Shown here piece by piece: positions 16,307 to 24,589 of a stretch of 45,084 nt of DNA (positions are counted from its first letter, which is position 1; the number at the start of each line of letters is the position of its first letter). The notes under the pieces were generated by a model. The model was given only the letters and a program-made list of their open reading frames with translations, made no database searches and was not told the DNA's origin. The position numbers and the translations under genes are program-made. This stretch comes from Bacteroidota bacterium (lineage in GTDB: Bacteria; Bacteroidota; Bacteroidia; UKL13-3), in the NCBI GenBank assembly GCA_947491825.1, contig CANLLM010000007.1, forward strand, positions 1-45,084. The letters run 5' to 3'.

Positions 16307-18184
16307 GTGAATATAAAGTTGCCGCACATCCTCTTACTTTTAAAAAGACTACTACTAGCCTTTGGCTTATACACTTTTTGCAGAATATTTTTTTTCATTA
16401 CCTACTTTCAAATATTTTCGACACAACCCATAACTAAAATTATTTTAGCTTTTATTTCGGGTATTTGGTTTGATACATCAGCAGTGGTGTATTCTTTTGG
16501 ATTAGTAATATTGATGCATATCATTCCTTTACCTGCAAGAAATAAAAATGGTTATCAATTTACTATAAAGTTACTGTTTATGTTTGCTGTAGTTTTAGGG
16601 CTAACGTTAAACTTTATAGATATTGGATATTTTACTTTTAGTGGTAAAAGAAGTGGCTTTGAATTACTAAAATTACAACGTTCACAAATTGTATCTCCAT
16701 TAATTTATTTAATTGACTATTGGTATTTGCTATTTTTACTTATTGCTACATTAGTTATAACCTGGCGCATATTTCCGAAGCTTAAAATAGTAAATAATAA
16801 ACCACAAATAACTAATATAGTATTTGAGTTTTTGATGATGCTACTCATGATAGGTTTGTCCTTCTTAGGCGCAAGAGGCAGCATAGGATTGAAGCCGTTA
16901 AACACTTTAGATGCTGCAAAAATTGCTGGAGCAGACTTAATGGCATTATCATTAAACACTCCTTTTCAAATGTTAATGACTATGGAGCAAACGGGAGTTG
17001 AAGAAAAGAATTATATGTTAGAAACTGAAGCCAATAACCTATTCAACCCAAGACATACCAACTTAAATAAACAAGCAACACCAGGTAAAAATGTAGTGCT
17101 TATTATTTTAGAAAGTGTGGGCAAAGAATATGTTGGTTTTTATAACAATGGTAATGGATATACTCATTTTTTAGATTCGCTCATGCAATTAAGCGAGGTG
17201 TATATGAATGCCTACGCGAACGGCAAGCGAAGTATTGAAGGCATACCCGCAATTACTGCATCAATGCCAAGTTTAATACAAGGCGATTACATTAATAGCT
17301 TTTATCAAACAAACAAATTACATAGCATTGGATATTACCTTGCCAATAGTGGATATCAAACTTCATTTTATCATGGTGGCAAAAACGGCACCATGAGTTT
17401 TGATAGGTTTATAGCTAATACACAAGCTGGGGCTTATTACGGACTGAATGAATACCCAAATAAGGAAAAAGACTTTGATGGACATTGGGGTATTCCGGAT
17501 GAACCCTATTTGCAATACCTTGCTCATGAGTTGACAGAAATGAAACAGCCATTTTTCTCTACTGTTTTTACACTTTCATCTCATCATCCATACCAAGTTC
17601 CTATAGCGTGCAAAAACAAATTTAAAGGTGGCCCATTACCCATTCATGCTACAGTTGAATACACTGATTATGCAATAAAAAACTTTTTTGAAACAGCCAA
17701 AAAGGAGCCTTGGTATGGCAATACTATTTTTGTTTTTACGGCCGATCATAGCAGTGAGAATACGTTAGTATATTACCAAACAGCACAAGGTAAATATGCC
17801 ATACCACTTTTTGTATTTGATGCCGCAAAAAAGCAAAAAAACGAAAAACTATTATTAGTTCAGGAAACTATAGATCACCTTGGAATAATGCCTTTGATTT
17901 TAAATAAAGTTACTGCCACAAAAACACCATACTTTAGCTTTGCAGGAAAGGGCGCTATTCAATTTGATGGTGGTCTTTATCAATTCATACAATATCCGTT
18001 TGTATTAAAATTTGATGGCACAACAAGCGTTGAATTTTATGATTTAAAAAACGACAGTTTGATGCTAAATAACCTGATAGAAAATAAAACGGCACCTTTA
18101 CATAAGGTGCAGGAAATGGAAAAATACTTACAGGCAATTATTCAGCAATACAACCACAAATTAATAACCAACAAAACGCATTAG
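16307..18184 (+). CDS. LtaS/sulfatase-superfamily membrane transferase or hydrolase
   Basis: A 625-residue protein with about five N-terminal membrane helices (to about residue 190) and an extracytoplasmic alkaline-phosphatase-superfamily domain like that of lipoteichoic acid synthase. Metal and active-site positions are visible: L-E-S-V-G near 267, a G-K-R-S-I-E-G motif with Ser309 at the nucleophile position (Thr in classical LtaS), H-G-G-K-N-G near 356, L-S-S-H-H-P-Y near 423 and A-D-H-S near 479. A Gram-negative cell lacks lipoteichoic acid, so the product may be a phosphoglycerol- or phosphoethanolamine-type decoration of an envelope glycan or lipid; the substrate is unknown. The start is GTG; no ATG is available nearby. 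Its stop abuts the stop of a convergent small gene. Confidence 0.85.
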   Translation: MNIKLPHILLLLKRLLLAFGLYTFCRIFFFITYFQIFSTQPITKIILAFISGIWFDTSAVVYSFGLVILMHIIPLPARNKNGYQFTIKLLFMFAVVLGLTLNFIDIGYFTFSGKRSGFELLKLQRSQIVSPLIYLIDYWYLLFLLIATLVITWRIFPKLKIVNNKPQITNIVFEFLMMLLMIGLSFLGARGSIGLKPLNTLDAAKIAGADLMALSLNTPFQMLMTMEQTGVEEKNYMLETEANNLFNPRHTNLNKQATPGKNVVLIILESVGKEYVGFYNNGNGYTHFLDSLMQLSEVYMNAYANGKRSIEGIPAITASMPSLIQGDYINSFYQTNKLHSIGYYLANSGYQTSFYHGGKNGTMSFDRFIANTQAGAYYGLNEYPNKEKDFDGHWGIPDEPYLQYLAHELTEMKQPFFSTVFTLSSHHPYQVPIACKNKFKGGPLPIHATVEYTDYAIKNFFETAKKEPWYGNTIFVFTADHSSENTLVYYQTAQGKYAIPLFVFDAAKKQKNEKLLLVQETIDHLGIMPLILNKVTATKTPYFSFAGKGAIQFDGGLYQFIQYPFVLKFDGTTSVEFYDLKNDSLMLNNLIENKTAPLHKVQEMEKYLQAIIQQYNHKLITNKTH

Positions 18185-18277
18185 TTACTTTTTGCTGCGG
18201 ATGCGATAAAGGGCAACTACGCAAATTATAATAAGTATTAAACTGCCTGAAAGGTCTAAAAATAAAGCTGTTTTCAT
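18185..18277 (-). CDS. 30-residue single-span membrane protein
   Basis: The minus strand encodes a 30-residue peptide: a polar start (M-K-T-A-L-F-L-D-L-S-G-S), a hydrophobic helix of about 16 residues (L-I-L-I-I-I-C-V-V-A-L), then a basic tail Y-R-I-R-S-K-K. Its ATG overlaps the stop of the MmcQ/YjbR gene as ATGA (18277-18274), a classic coupling arrangement. The hydrophobic segment with positively charged C-terminus predicts an inner-membrane protein with the tail in the cytoplasm. The stop directly abuts that of the convergent LtaS-like gene. I know no family for it; a chance frame cannot be excluded, but the overlap and composition favour a real gene. Confidence 0.55.
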   Translation of the reverse strand: MKTALFLDLSGSLILIIICVVALYRIRSKK

Positions 18278-18627
18278 CCGTTTAAAAGTTCTTTTTTAAG
18301 TTTTTGGGTAAGTTTATTTACCACTAATTCATAAGAATGATCAATCAATTCAAACACAAGTTTATCCATAACGTCTTGATTAAACACCACTGTATTCCAA
18401 TGCAATTTATTCATATGAAAACCAGGTGTAACAGCTATATATTGTGCTCTTAAATCTAATGCATAACCGGGATTGCATTTTAAGTTGCACCTATTGGGTT
18501 CACTAAAGCTGGTTAATGCAAACATCTTTCCCATTACTTTGTAAACTAATTTATCCTCGTCAAAAGGTAAGGTTTCAACAACCCCTTTTTTAGCTAAACA
18601 ATAATCTCTGAACAACTCAATATTCAT
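18274..18627 (-). CDS. MmcQ/YjbR family DNA-binding-fold protein
   Basis: A 117-residue protein of the MmcQ/YjbR (CyaY-like fold) family. Visible family features are the start M-N-I-E-L-F-R-D-Y-C with G-V-V-E-T-L-P-F-D near residue 15, K-V-M-G-K-M-F-A-L near 30, and the P-G-F-H-M-N-K-L-H-W-N-T-V segment near 68. Structures in the family have a DNA-binding-like double-wing fold, but the function is unknown. It sits 2 bases after the beta-barrel gene and overlaps the small membrane gene by 4 bases, so the three probably form one transcript. Confidence 0.88.
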   Translation of the reverse strand: MNIELFRDYCLAKKGVVETLPFDEDKLVYKVMGKMFALTSFSEPNRCNLKCNPGYALDLRAQYIAVTPGFHMNKLHWNTVVFNQDVMDKLVFELIDHSYELVVNKLTQKLKKELLNG

Positions 18628-18629
18628 GA

Positions 18630-19235
18630 CTATAAAATACGGTAACCTAATGTAAGTTGAAACATATTTGCTCGGGTACTGTAGTTTGTTTGTGTGCCCG
18701 AAGCCGTGGTAATTGTTTTACCCAAATCACCAATACTGGCATCATATCTGGCATCCAAACTAATTTTACCTAAGCTTACACCCACACCAGCTTGTAATCC
18801 AATTGTAACAGCATTGAAATTATCTTTAGAAAAATTGGGATCCTTTAGTACTGCAACAGATGCAGATTGATTTGCACCCATTAAAAACTGAAAATTAGGA
18901 CCAGCACTAAAACGAAAAACAGCAACTTTATATCCAAACAACAAGGGAACATCCAAATAGGTAAGTGTATTGGTTACAGTTAGCTTACTCGAATCATCGG
19001 TAAAAACACCTCTACGTTGTGTTAGTAATACTTCTGGCTGAATAAAAAAGCCTGCAGTACTTGCTCGCATAAAACCACCAACAACAAAACCAGTAGTTGA
19101 GTTGGCATCACCTAAATGAGGTGCCTTGCTTAAAGTGCTTACATTTATACCCACCTTTAAACCAGCCGCAATAGGTTGTGCTTGTGTTGTATGCACAAAT
19201 AAAATGACAAATAATATTGCTGCAATTTTTTTCAT
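18630..19235 (-). CDS. Outer-membrane beta-barrel protein, PorT-like family
   Basis: A 201-residue exported protein. A signal peptide (M-K-K then hydrophobic residues to T-Q-A about 19) is followed by alternating hydrophobic strands typical of the small outer-membrane beta-barrel domain common in Bacteroidota: G-L-K-V-G-I-N-V-S-T near 25, F-I-Q-P-E-V-L-L-T-Q near 62, F-S-A-G-P-N-F-Q-F near 108, G-L-Q-A-G-V-G near 147 and a final M-F-Q-L-T-L-G-Y-R-I-L. Such proteins are eight-stranded or so barrels of mostly unknown function. It is the first gene of a likely three-gene operon. Its promoter sits right against the terminator of the upstream peptidase gene. Confidence 0.85.
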   Translation of the reverse strand: MKKIAAILFVILFVHTTQAQPIAAGLKVGINVSTLSKAPHLGDANSTTGFVVGGFMRASTAGFFIQPEVLLTQRRGVFTDDSSKLTVTNTLTYLDVPLLFGYKVAVFRFSAGPNFQFLMGANQSASVAVLKDPNFSKDNFNAVTIGLQAGVGVSLGKISLDARYDASIGDLGKTITTASGTQTNYSTRANMFQLTLGYRIL

Positions 19236-19239
19236 AGCT

Positions 19240-19247
19240 CAAAAATA
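19240..19247 (-). promoter_or_regulatory. -7 element of the beta-barrel operon
   Basis: The minus strand reads TATTTTTG, an exact TAnnTTTG match ending 4 bases before ATG 19235. It directly follows the U-tract of the upstream terminator, leaving no space for a leader. Confidence 0.55.
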
Positions 19248-19248
19248 C

Positions 19249-19275
19249 AAAAAACGCCCGCATTTGCATGCGGGC
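19249..19275 (-). terminator. Intrinsic terminator of the M49 peptidase gene
   Basis: GCCCGCAT and ATGCGGGC (19256-19263 and 19268-19275) form an 8-bp GC-rich stem with a 4-base loop. On the minus strand it is followed by GTTTTTT. It lies 26 bases after the peptidase stop. Confidence 0.85.
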
Positions 19276-19301
19276 ATTATGTAAAGTTTAAAACAAATAT
19301 T

Positions 19302-21365
19302 TTAGTTATAGGCAGGTAAGAATCCGTATTTTTTCCCCAATTCCAATTGGTTTTGTAAGAAATTATCAGGGTAAGTTACTGTAACATCATTAACTGTTTC
19401 ACCAGTATATGTTGCTTTTAATTGAGGTTGTATAAAACCTTTATAAGGCGCAGTATTTAATTTAGCAAAACGATCACGCACTTCTTTTAGTAGTATTTGA
19501 TCAACCTTCACTCCATACCCTTCAACCAATGCAGTTGCAGCAGCATAATCACCTTCCGATTTTATACGTTGTATCTCGCGCAATAATTGTCCGAATAAGT
19601 CGCGAAGTTTAGCATAGTCGTTTACACGTACATATGTTTTTCCTTCTTTTTTCACCCATTCTACCACGTTATTTGCCTTACCTTTTTCCATAGCCCAAGC
19701 AGCTACCAACTGACGATTACGCATATGAGCTTCCTCTAAATTGTCACCTAACTCAATTCTTGTTAATTGGGTAATTAACCCCCCACGCATGTATCCATCA
19801 TATTCGCACTTGCCAGCATCTAAATTTGGCATAACGCCTAACTCTACTAATTTTTGGTCGTACACGTAATATAAGGCAACTAAATCTGCACGTGCTTCTT
19901 CTAAAGTACTGGCGTAGTTTTTTAGTGTTTGATCGGGATCGCCAACTCCTTTGTTAATTTGACCTGAAGCATGACCTATTACCTCATGCATATCGGTATG
20001 TAAGTCGCCCGCTAATGAACCATATTTTTTATTCAATTCAATTTCTTCTGGAGTTAAAGCAAACTCTTGCATCATTGGACTTTTAGCTCCAACAACATTA
20101 TAAGAGTGAACCACATTTCCTAACGAAACAGATTTAGAGCCATGTTGCTGACGAATCCAATTGGCATTTGGAAGATTAATACCTATTGGAGTTGATGGTG
20201 CAGCATCTCCAGCTTCCTGAATAACCGTTATTACTTTAGCAGTAATGCCCTTAACTTCTTTCTTTTTATGTTCGGGCAATAGTGGAGAATGGTCTTCAAA
20301 CCATTGCGCATTAGCTGCTATTTTAGCTATGCGTTTTGTCGCTTCCATATCTTTCATAGAAACAACAGATTCAAATGTACCACGTTTACCAATCGCGTCA
20401 CCATAAACTTCTATAAATCCATTTACCACATCTAATCTGCTTTCTGTATCATTTACCCATGCAATATTGTATTCATCCCATTTCTTCAAATCACCACTTT
20501 TGTAGTACTCAACCAATAAAGTAAGGGTCTTCTTTTGTTGATCGTTTTCTGCAACGGCTATTGCCTTTTGCAACCAGTAAACAATCTTTTCAATGGCAGC
20601 AGTATACATCCCGCCAACTTTCCAAACCTTTTCTGTTGTTACTCCATTTTCTTTAACCATCTTGCTATTCAGTCCCCAAGATATTGGTTGCTCATCATTT
20701 TTATTCATTCGGCTATCATAATAAGCCTCAACTTCAGCTTGAGATAATCCTTCATAAAAATTATTAGCAGATGCTTTCACGTTATCAATTCCGGTTGATA
20801 AGTCTACGATTTTCGGATCAACTTTGGAATCAAAAATAATAGGTTTCATTTCAGCTAAAAAGGCATCAACAGTTCTACCATTTAAAGGAAGCATTTCAAA
20901 AGGAGTGGCTTTAACTGCCGCAGCAAAAAAATCAAAACTACACTCAGGTACAAATTTCATATTGCTGTAATGATGATGTATACCATTAGCGAAAAATACT
21001 TTCTTGGCATAGGTTTCAAACTTCTTGTACTCATCTGTTGTTTTATCACCTTGGTATGTTGTTAAAATGGCTTCAATGGTTTTTCTAATAGCCAAATTGT
21101 GTTTATACTTCTGGTCATAAATAATATCACGACCACAGTTTGCCGCTTCACTTAGGTAATAAGCTAATTCCTTTTGCTTTGCAGTTAGCTCATTAAACCC
21201 TGTAATTTCGTAGCGTAAAACTTGGATATCTGCAAAACGATCACACTCGTAGTTAAAATTATCATCGCCACCATTAGTAGTAGCGGTTTTGTTATCACTT
21301 TTACAACTTTGCATTAGCACCCCAGCGCCCATTGCCGATAACATCATCATGGTTTTAATTTTCAT
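19302..21365 (-). CDS. Dipeptidyl peptidase III family lipoprotein, M49
   Basis: A 687-residue zinc peptidase of the DPP III (M49) family, which removes dipeptides from the N-terminus of peptides. The zinc motif H-E-V-I-G-H (HExxGH) and the second motif E-E-A-R-A-D are both present in the C-terminal half. The N-terminus has a signal with lipobox (V-L-M-Q-S-C, Cys about residue 20), so the enzyme is probably a periplasmic or surface lipoprotein. The frame extends to 21428, but a TATGTTTG -7 element at 21411-21404 lies inside that extension, so ATG 21365 is chosen; this also puts the signal peptide at the true N-terminus. It probably serves peptide scavenging. Confidence 0.93.
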   Translation of the reverse strand: MKIKTMMMLSAMGAGVLMQSCKSDNKTATTNGGDDNFNYECDRFADIQVLRYEITGFNELTAKQKELAYYLSEAANCGRDIIYDQKYKHNLAIRKTIEAILTTYQGDKTTDEYKKFETYAKKVFFANGIHHHYSNMKFVPECSFDFFAAAVKATPFEMLPLNGRTVDAFLAEMKPIIFDSKVDPKIVDLSTGIDNVKASANNFYEGLSQAEVEAYYDSRMNKNDEQPISWGLNSKMVKENGVTTEKVWKVGGMYTAAIEKIVYWLQKAIAVAENDQQKKTLTLLVEYYKSGDLKKWDEYNIAWVNDTESRLDVVNGFIEVYGDAIGKRGTFESVVSMKDMEATKRIAKIAANAQWFEDHSPLLPEHKKKEVKGITAKVITVIQEAGDAAPSTPIGINLPNANWIRQQHGSKSVSLGNVVHSYNVVGAKSPMMQEFALTPEEIELNKKYGSLAGDLHTDMHEVIGHASGQINKGVGDPDQTLKNYASTLEEARADLVALYYVYDQKLVELGVMPNLDAGKCEYDGYMRGGLITQLTRIELGDNLEEAHMRNRQLVAAWAMEKGKANNVVEWVKKEGKTYVRVNDYAKLRDLFGQLLREIQRIKSEGDYAAATALVEGYGVKVDQILLKEVRDRFAKLNTAPYKGFIQPQLKATYTGETVNDVTVTYPDNFLQNQLELGKKYGFLPAYN

Positions 21366-21403
21366 ATAATTATGATTGAATAATACTTTTTCAAAAAGCA
21401 AAG

Positions 21404-21411
21404 CAAACATA
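21404..21411 (-). promoter_or_regulatory. -7 element of the M49 peptidase gene
   Basis: The minus strand reads TATGTTTG, an exact TAnnTTTG match, giving a leader of about 35 bases before ATG 21365. Confidence 0.6.
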
Positions 21412-21465
21412 TAGCTCCGTAAAAACAAAACCTATCGCATAAACGAACAAAATCAGAAGGTTTAG

Positions 21466-21473
21466 TACTTTTG
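21466..21473 (+). promoter_or_regulatory. -7 element of the TIGR02757 gene
   Basis: TACTTTTG is an exact match 18 bases before ATG 21492. It overlaps the in-frame TTG at 21471, so that TTG cannot be the start from this promoter. Confidence 0.6.
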
Positions 21474-21491
21474 AAAATTGAAACAAAAAAG

Positions 21492-22268
21492 ATGAACGAC
21501 CAAACAACCATAAAAAAGCTGCTTGATAAAAAATATAAACAATATAATACCAACAGTTTTATTTCTGATGATCCTATTTGTATTCCACACATTTTTAGCA
21601 AGCCTCAGGATATTGAAATCATGGGATTTTTCGCTGCTACTTTTGCTTGGGGCCAACGCATTACCATTATTAATAAATGTAAAGAACTCGTAGAAAGAAT
21701 GGATGGCTCGCCACATCAGTTTATTTTACACCACACAGATAAGGATTTACAAAATATGTTGGGCTTTAAACACCGCACATTTAATGATACCGACTTGCTT
21801 TATTTCATTCATTTTTTTAAGCATTGGTATGAGGAACATGACACACTTGAAACCGCTTTTAGCAGTGGAATAAAAGCGAATGATGAAACTGTAGCGGGTG
21901 GATTGAATTATTTTAGGAAACTTTTTTTTAGTTTAGATGATGCACCACCGCGTACTTACAAACACATTGCATCGCCCGCACAACATTCGGCTTGTAAACG
22001 CATTAACATGTATTTACGGTGGATGGTGAGACAAGATGATAAAGGGGTTGATTTTGGTCTTTGGACCAGTATAAAAACACAACAGTTAGTTTGTCCTTTA
22101 GATGTGCATGTGCATCGTGTTGCCACTAAATTAGGTTTGTTAAACAGATCACAAAGTGATTGGCAAGCTGCGCTTGAACTAACGCAAGCATTAAAAAAAT
22201 TTGATAAAAAAGATCCTGTGAAATATGATTTTGCATTATTTAGCTTAGGCGTAATGGATAAATTTTAA
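21492..22268 (+). CDS. TIGR02757 family protein (DUF2400)
   Basis: A 258-residue protein matching the conserved TIGR02757 family: D-P-I-C-I-P-H near residue 27, F-F-A-A-T-F-A-W-G-Q-R near 47, N-M-Y-L-R-W-M-V-R near 173 and the L-D-V-H-V-H-R-V-A segment near 204. The W-M-V-R and D-x-H-V-x-R-V-A motifs recall helix-hairpin-helix DNA glycosylase-like folds, but no activity is established to my knowledge. It is divergent from the M49 peptidase and followed 61 bases later by an M61 peptidase. ATG 21492 is chosen from promoter position. Confidence 0.85.
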   Translation: MNDQTTIKKLLDKKYKQYNTNSFISDDPICIPHIFSKPQDIEIMGFFAATFAWGQRITIINKCKELVERMDGSPHQFILHHTDKDLQNMLGFKHRTFNDTDLLYFIHFFKHWYEEHDTLETAFSSGIKANDETVAGGLNYFRKLFFSLDDAPPRTYKHIASPAQHSACKRINMYLRWMVRQDDKGVDFGLWTSIKTQQLVCPLDVHVHRVATKLGLLNRSQSDWQAALELTQALKKFDKKDPVKYDFALFSLGVMDKF

Positions 22269-22329
22269 CCTATATTACCACACCATTTATTAACTGCTAC
22301 ATTTATTTCTGTAATCAAAACACAACCGA

Positions 22330-23790
22330 ATGCATTATCAAATTTCAATTGCCGATACAGTAAATCATTTTATACAATTAACTTATACTATTTCACGAAT
22401 TCACGAAGATAGTATTGAAGTACAATTGCCATCATGGCGTCCTGGCAGATATGAGTTGCAAAACTTTGCTAAAAATGTGCGTTGTTTAATTGTTTTTGAT
22501 GAAAAAGGAAATGAAGTAACCTACCGAAAAATAACTAAAGACAGGTGGCGTATTGATACAAAAGGAATTTCTGCAGTTAGAATAAGTTATCAGTATTGCG
22601 CAAACCAACCCGATGCAGGAGCTTGTTTTGTAGATGAAAATTACCTTTACATCAATCCCGTGCATTGCTTTATGTATACCGAGGGCCGTGCTGATGAAAG
22701 CTATACATTAGATTTTTTGCTTCCCGATGATTATCAAATTGCCACCCAAATGAAACAATCAGGTAAACATCAATTACAAGCGGCAAACTTTGATTATTTG
22801 GCGGATTCTCCCCTATTTGCAAGCAATACCTTACAGCATCATACATTTAATGTTGAGCAAACGCAAATGCACATTTGGTTTCAAGGCCAACATCCATTTG
22901 ATACAGCACGTTTAATTGAAGACACCACAAGTTACACATTAAAACAAATAGACGTATTTGGAGATTTACCTTGCACTGAATACCACTTTTTATATTTAAT
23001 TCATAAAACACCAGCTCGTCATGGGGTTGAACATTTAGACAGCACGGTAATAGTCATGGGGCAAACGTTGGATCAAACCATTGAAGAATATTATCACGAT
23101 TTATTGGCAATCAGTTCACACGAATTGTTTCATTTATGGAACATAAAACGAATTAGACCAACTGATATGTTACCATACGATTTTACCAAAGAAAACTACA
23201 GCGCATTAGGCTATGTATATGAAGGTGTGACAACATATTATGGCGATTTGATGTTACTTCAAAGTGGCGTTTGGAATTGGGAGCAATACGCAGCAAGTTT
23301 TACTGGCGATTTAAAAAGACATACATCAAACCCTGGCCGATTCAATTATTCTGTAGCAGAATCAAGCTGGGATAACTGGCTAGATGGTTATGTACCTGGT
23401 GTAATTGGACGTAAGGTTTCTATTTACATTGAAGGCATGATAGCCGCTGTCATTGCAGATATATGCATCATAAAAAATAGTAATGGTAAATATAGCTTGT
23501 GTAATGTGATGCAAGATTTGTATCAACAATACGCTAAACACAATTTAGGTTATAATGAAAGTATATACCAAAAACTACTGGAAAAATATGCTGGTGAAAG
23601 TTTTGAAAATTATTATCGTTCCTTTATTTGGGGCAAAGGCAAACTACTAAAAGGCCTTGAGGAAGCACTAACCCAAGTGGGATGCGTGCTTAAGGATGAT
23701 GGTAATGGAAATTTATATTTAACTAAATTGGCCCAAACCAACGCATTACAAAAACTATTATTTGCTAAATGGACCAATATTGTTGATTAG
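22330..23790 (+). CDS. M61 family metallopeptidase, glycyl aminopeptidase-like
   Basis: A 486-residue peptidase of family M61. The N-terminal beta domain shows the family pattern S-W-R-P-G-R-Y-E-L near residue 35. The zinc motif H-E-L-F-H is near 262 within S-S-H-E-L-F-H-L-W-N-I-K-R-I-R-P, and the third ligand is expected in Y-V-Y-E-G-V-T near 297. Bacterial members are often near 600 residues with a C-terminal PDZ domain; this one ends soon after the catalytic domain and seems to lack it. No signal peptide is evident, so it may be cytoplasmic. Only near-matches to the promoter motif lie upstream. Confidence 0.88.
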   Translation: MHYQISIADTVNHFIQLTYTISRIHEDSIEVQLPSWRPGRYELQNFAKNVRCLIVFDEKGNEVTYRKITKDRWRIDTKGISAVRISYQYCANQPDAGACFVDENYLYINPVHCFMYTEGRADESYTLDFLLPDDYQIATQMKQSGKHQLQAANFDYLADSPLFASNTLQHHTFNVEQTQMHIWFQGQHPFDTARLIEDTTSYTLKQIDVFGDLPCTEYHFLYLIHKTPARHGVEHLDSTVIVMGQTLDQTIEEYYHDLLAISSHELFHLWNIKRIRPTDMLPYDFTKENYSALGYVYEGVTTYYGDLMLLQSGVWNWEQYAASFTGDLKRHTSNPGRFNYSVAESSWDNWLDGYVPGVIGRKVSIYIEGMIAAVIADICIIKNSNGKYSLCNVMQDLYQQYAKHNLGYNESIYQKLLEKYAGESFENYYRSFIWGKGKLLKGLEEALTQVGCVLKDDGNGNLYLTKLAQTNALQKLLFAKWTNIVD

Positions 23791-23813
23791 TAAGTAAGGA
23801 TACATTTTTTTAT

Positions 23814-23821
23814 TATTTTTG
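23814..23821 (+). promoter_or_regulatory. -7 element of the Crp/Fnr gene
   Basis: TATTTTTG is an exact TAnnTTTG match. It covers the in-frame TTG at 23819, so translation must start downstream, at ATG 23846 or 23861. Confidence 0.6.
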
Positions 23822-23845
23822 AATTCCAATAACCAAACCTATACT

Positions 23846-24553
23846 ATGCATAGAGCAAACATGGATTACAAACTTTGTGAATCAAACAAAATTTCGTTTT
23901 TAAACCAATGCACGCCTGCGCAAGCCGAAATAGTAGAGCAGGCGAAATCTTGCGGATCCTACAAAAAAGGTGAATTACTGTTTAACGAAAGTGCCATACC
24001 ATTGGGTGTATACTGCATAGTTAGCGGAGTAATTAAATTGGTTCGTACCAATTTAGATGGTAAAGAACAGATACTGCGTTTTGCTCAGCCTGGTGATGTG
24101 CTTGGATACAGAGCGCTAATAGCTGACGAACCACTCATTTCTTCGGCAGTTTGTTTAGAAGATACCATTGCTTGTTTTATTCCCAAACAAATATTCCTTC
24201 AAATAATGGATGACAATGCTTCAATCAGCAAAAATTTGCTCAAAGCAATTAGTCACGAATTAGGAGTAGTTGAAGAGCGTGTTCAAAGCTTAGCACAGAA
24301 GAGTGTTAGAGAACGTTTGGCAGAAACTTTGTTGTTTTTACATGCAACATTCAAATCAAACAACCTAGATACTGATGTTATTGCCATTACACTTCCACGT
24401 GAAGATATTGCAAATATTGTAGGCACAGCAACAGAAACAGTTATTAGGTTATTGAGTGAATTTAAAAGTGATAAATTGATTGAACTTGATGGAAAAAAAA
24501 TTCGAATACTGGAAAAATCCAAACTCGAAAAAATTTCGCATGCAAGTGTTTAA
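23846..24553 (+). CDS. Crp/Fnr family transcriptional regulator
   Basis: A 235-residue regulator. A cyclic-nucleotide-binding-like beta-barrel spans about residues 30-125, with G-V-Y-C-I-V-S-G-V-I-K-L near 54 and F-A-Q-P-G-D-V-L-G-Y near 79. A long helix follows, then a winged helix-turn-helix with L-P-R-E-D-I-A-N-I-V-G-T-A-T-E-T-V-I-R near 181. I see no Cys cluster like that of Fnr, and the effector is unknown. The start is ATG 23846, 24 bases after a -7 element; ATG 23861 is an alternative. A hypothetical membrane protein follows 36 bases downstream, possibly in the same transcript. Confidence 0.9.
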   Translation: MHRANMDYKLCESNKISFLNQCTPAQAEIVEQAKSCGSYKKGELLFNESAIPLGVYCIVSGVIKLVRTNLDGKEQILRFAQPGDVLGYRALIADEPLISSAVCLEDTIACFIPKQIFLQIMDDNASISKNLLKAISHELGVVEERVQSLAQKSVRERLAETLLFLHATFKSNNLDTDVIAITLPREDIANIVGTATETVIRLLSEFKSDKLIELDGKKIRILEKSKLEKISHASV

Positions 24554-24589
24554 TTTTTCCTATTATTGATAAATAAATTACAGCAAACC

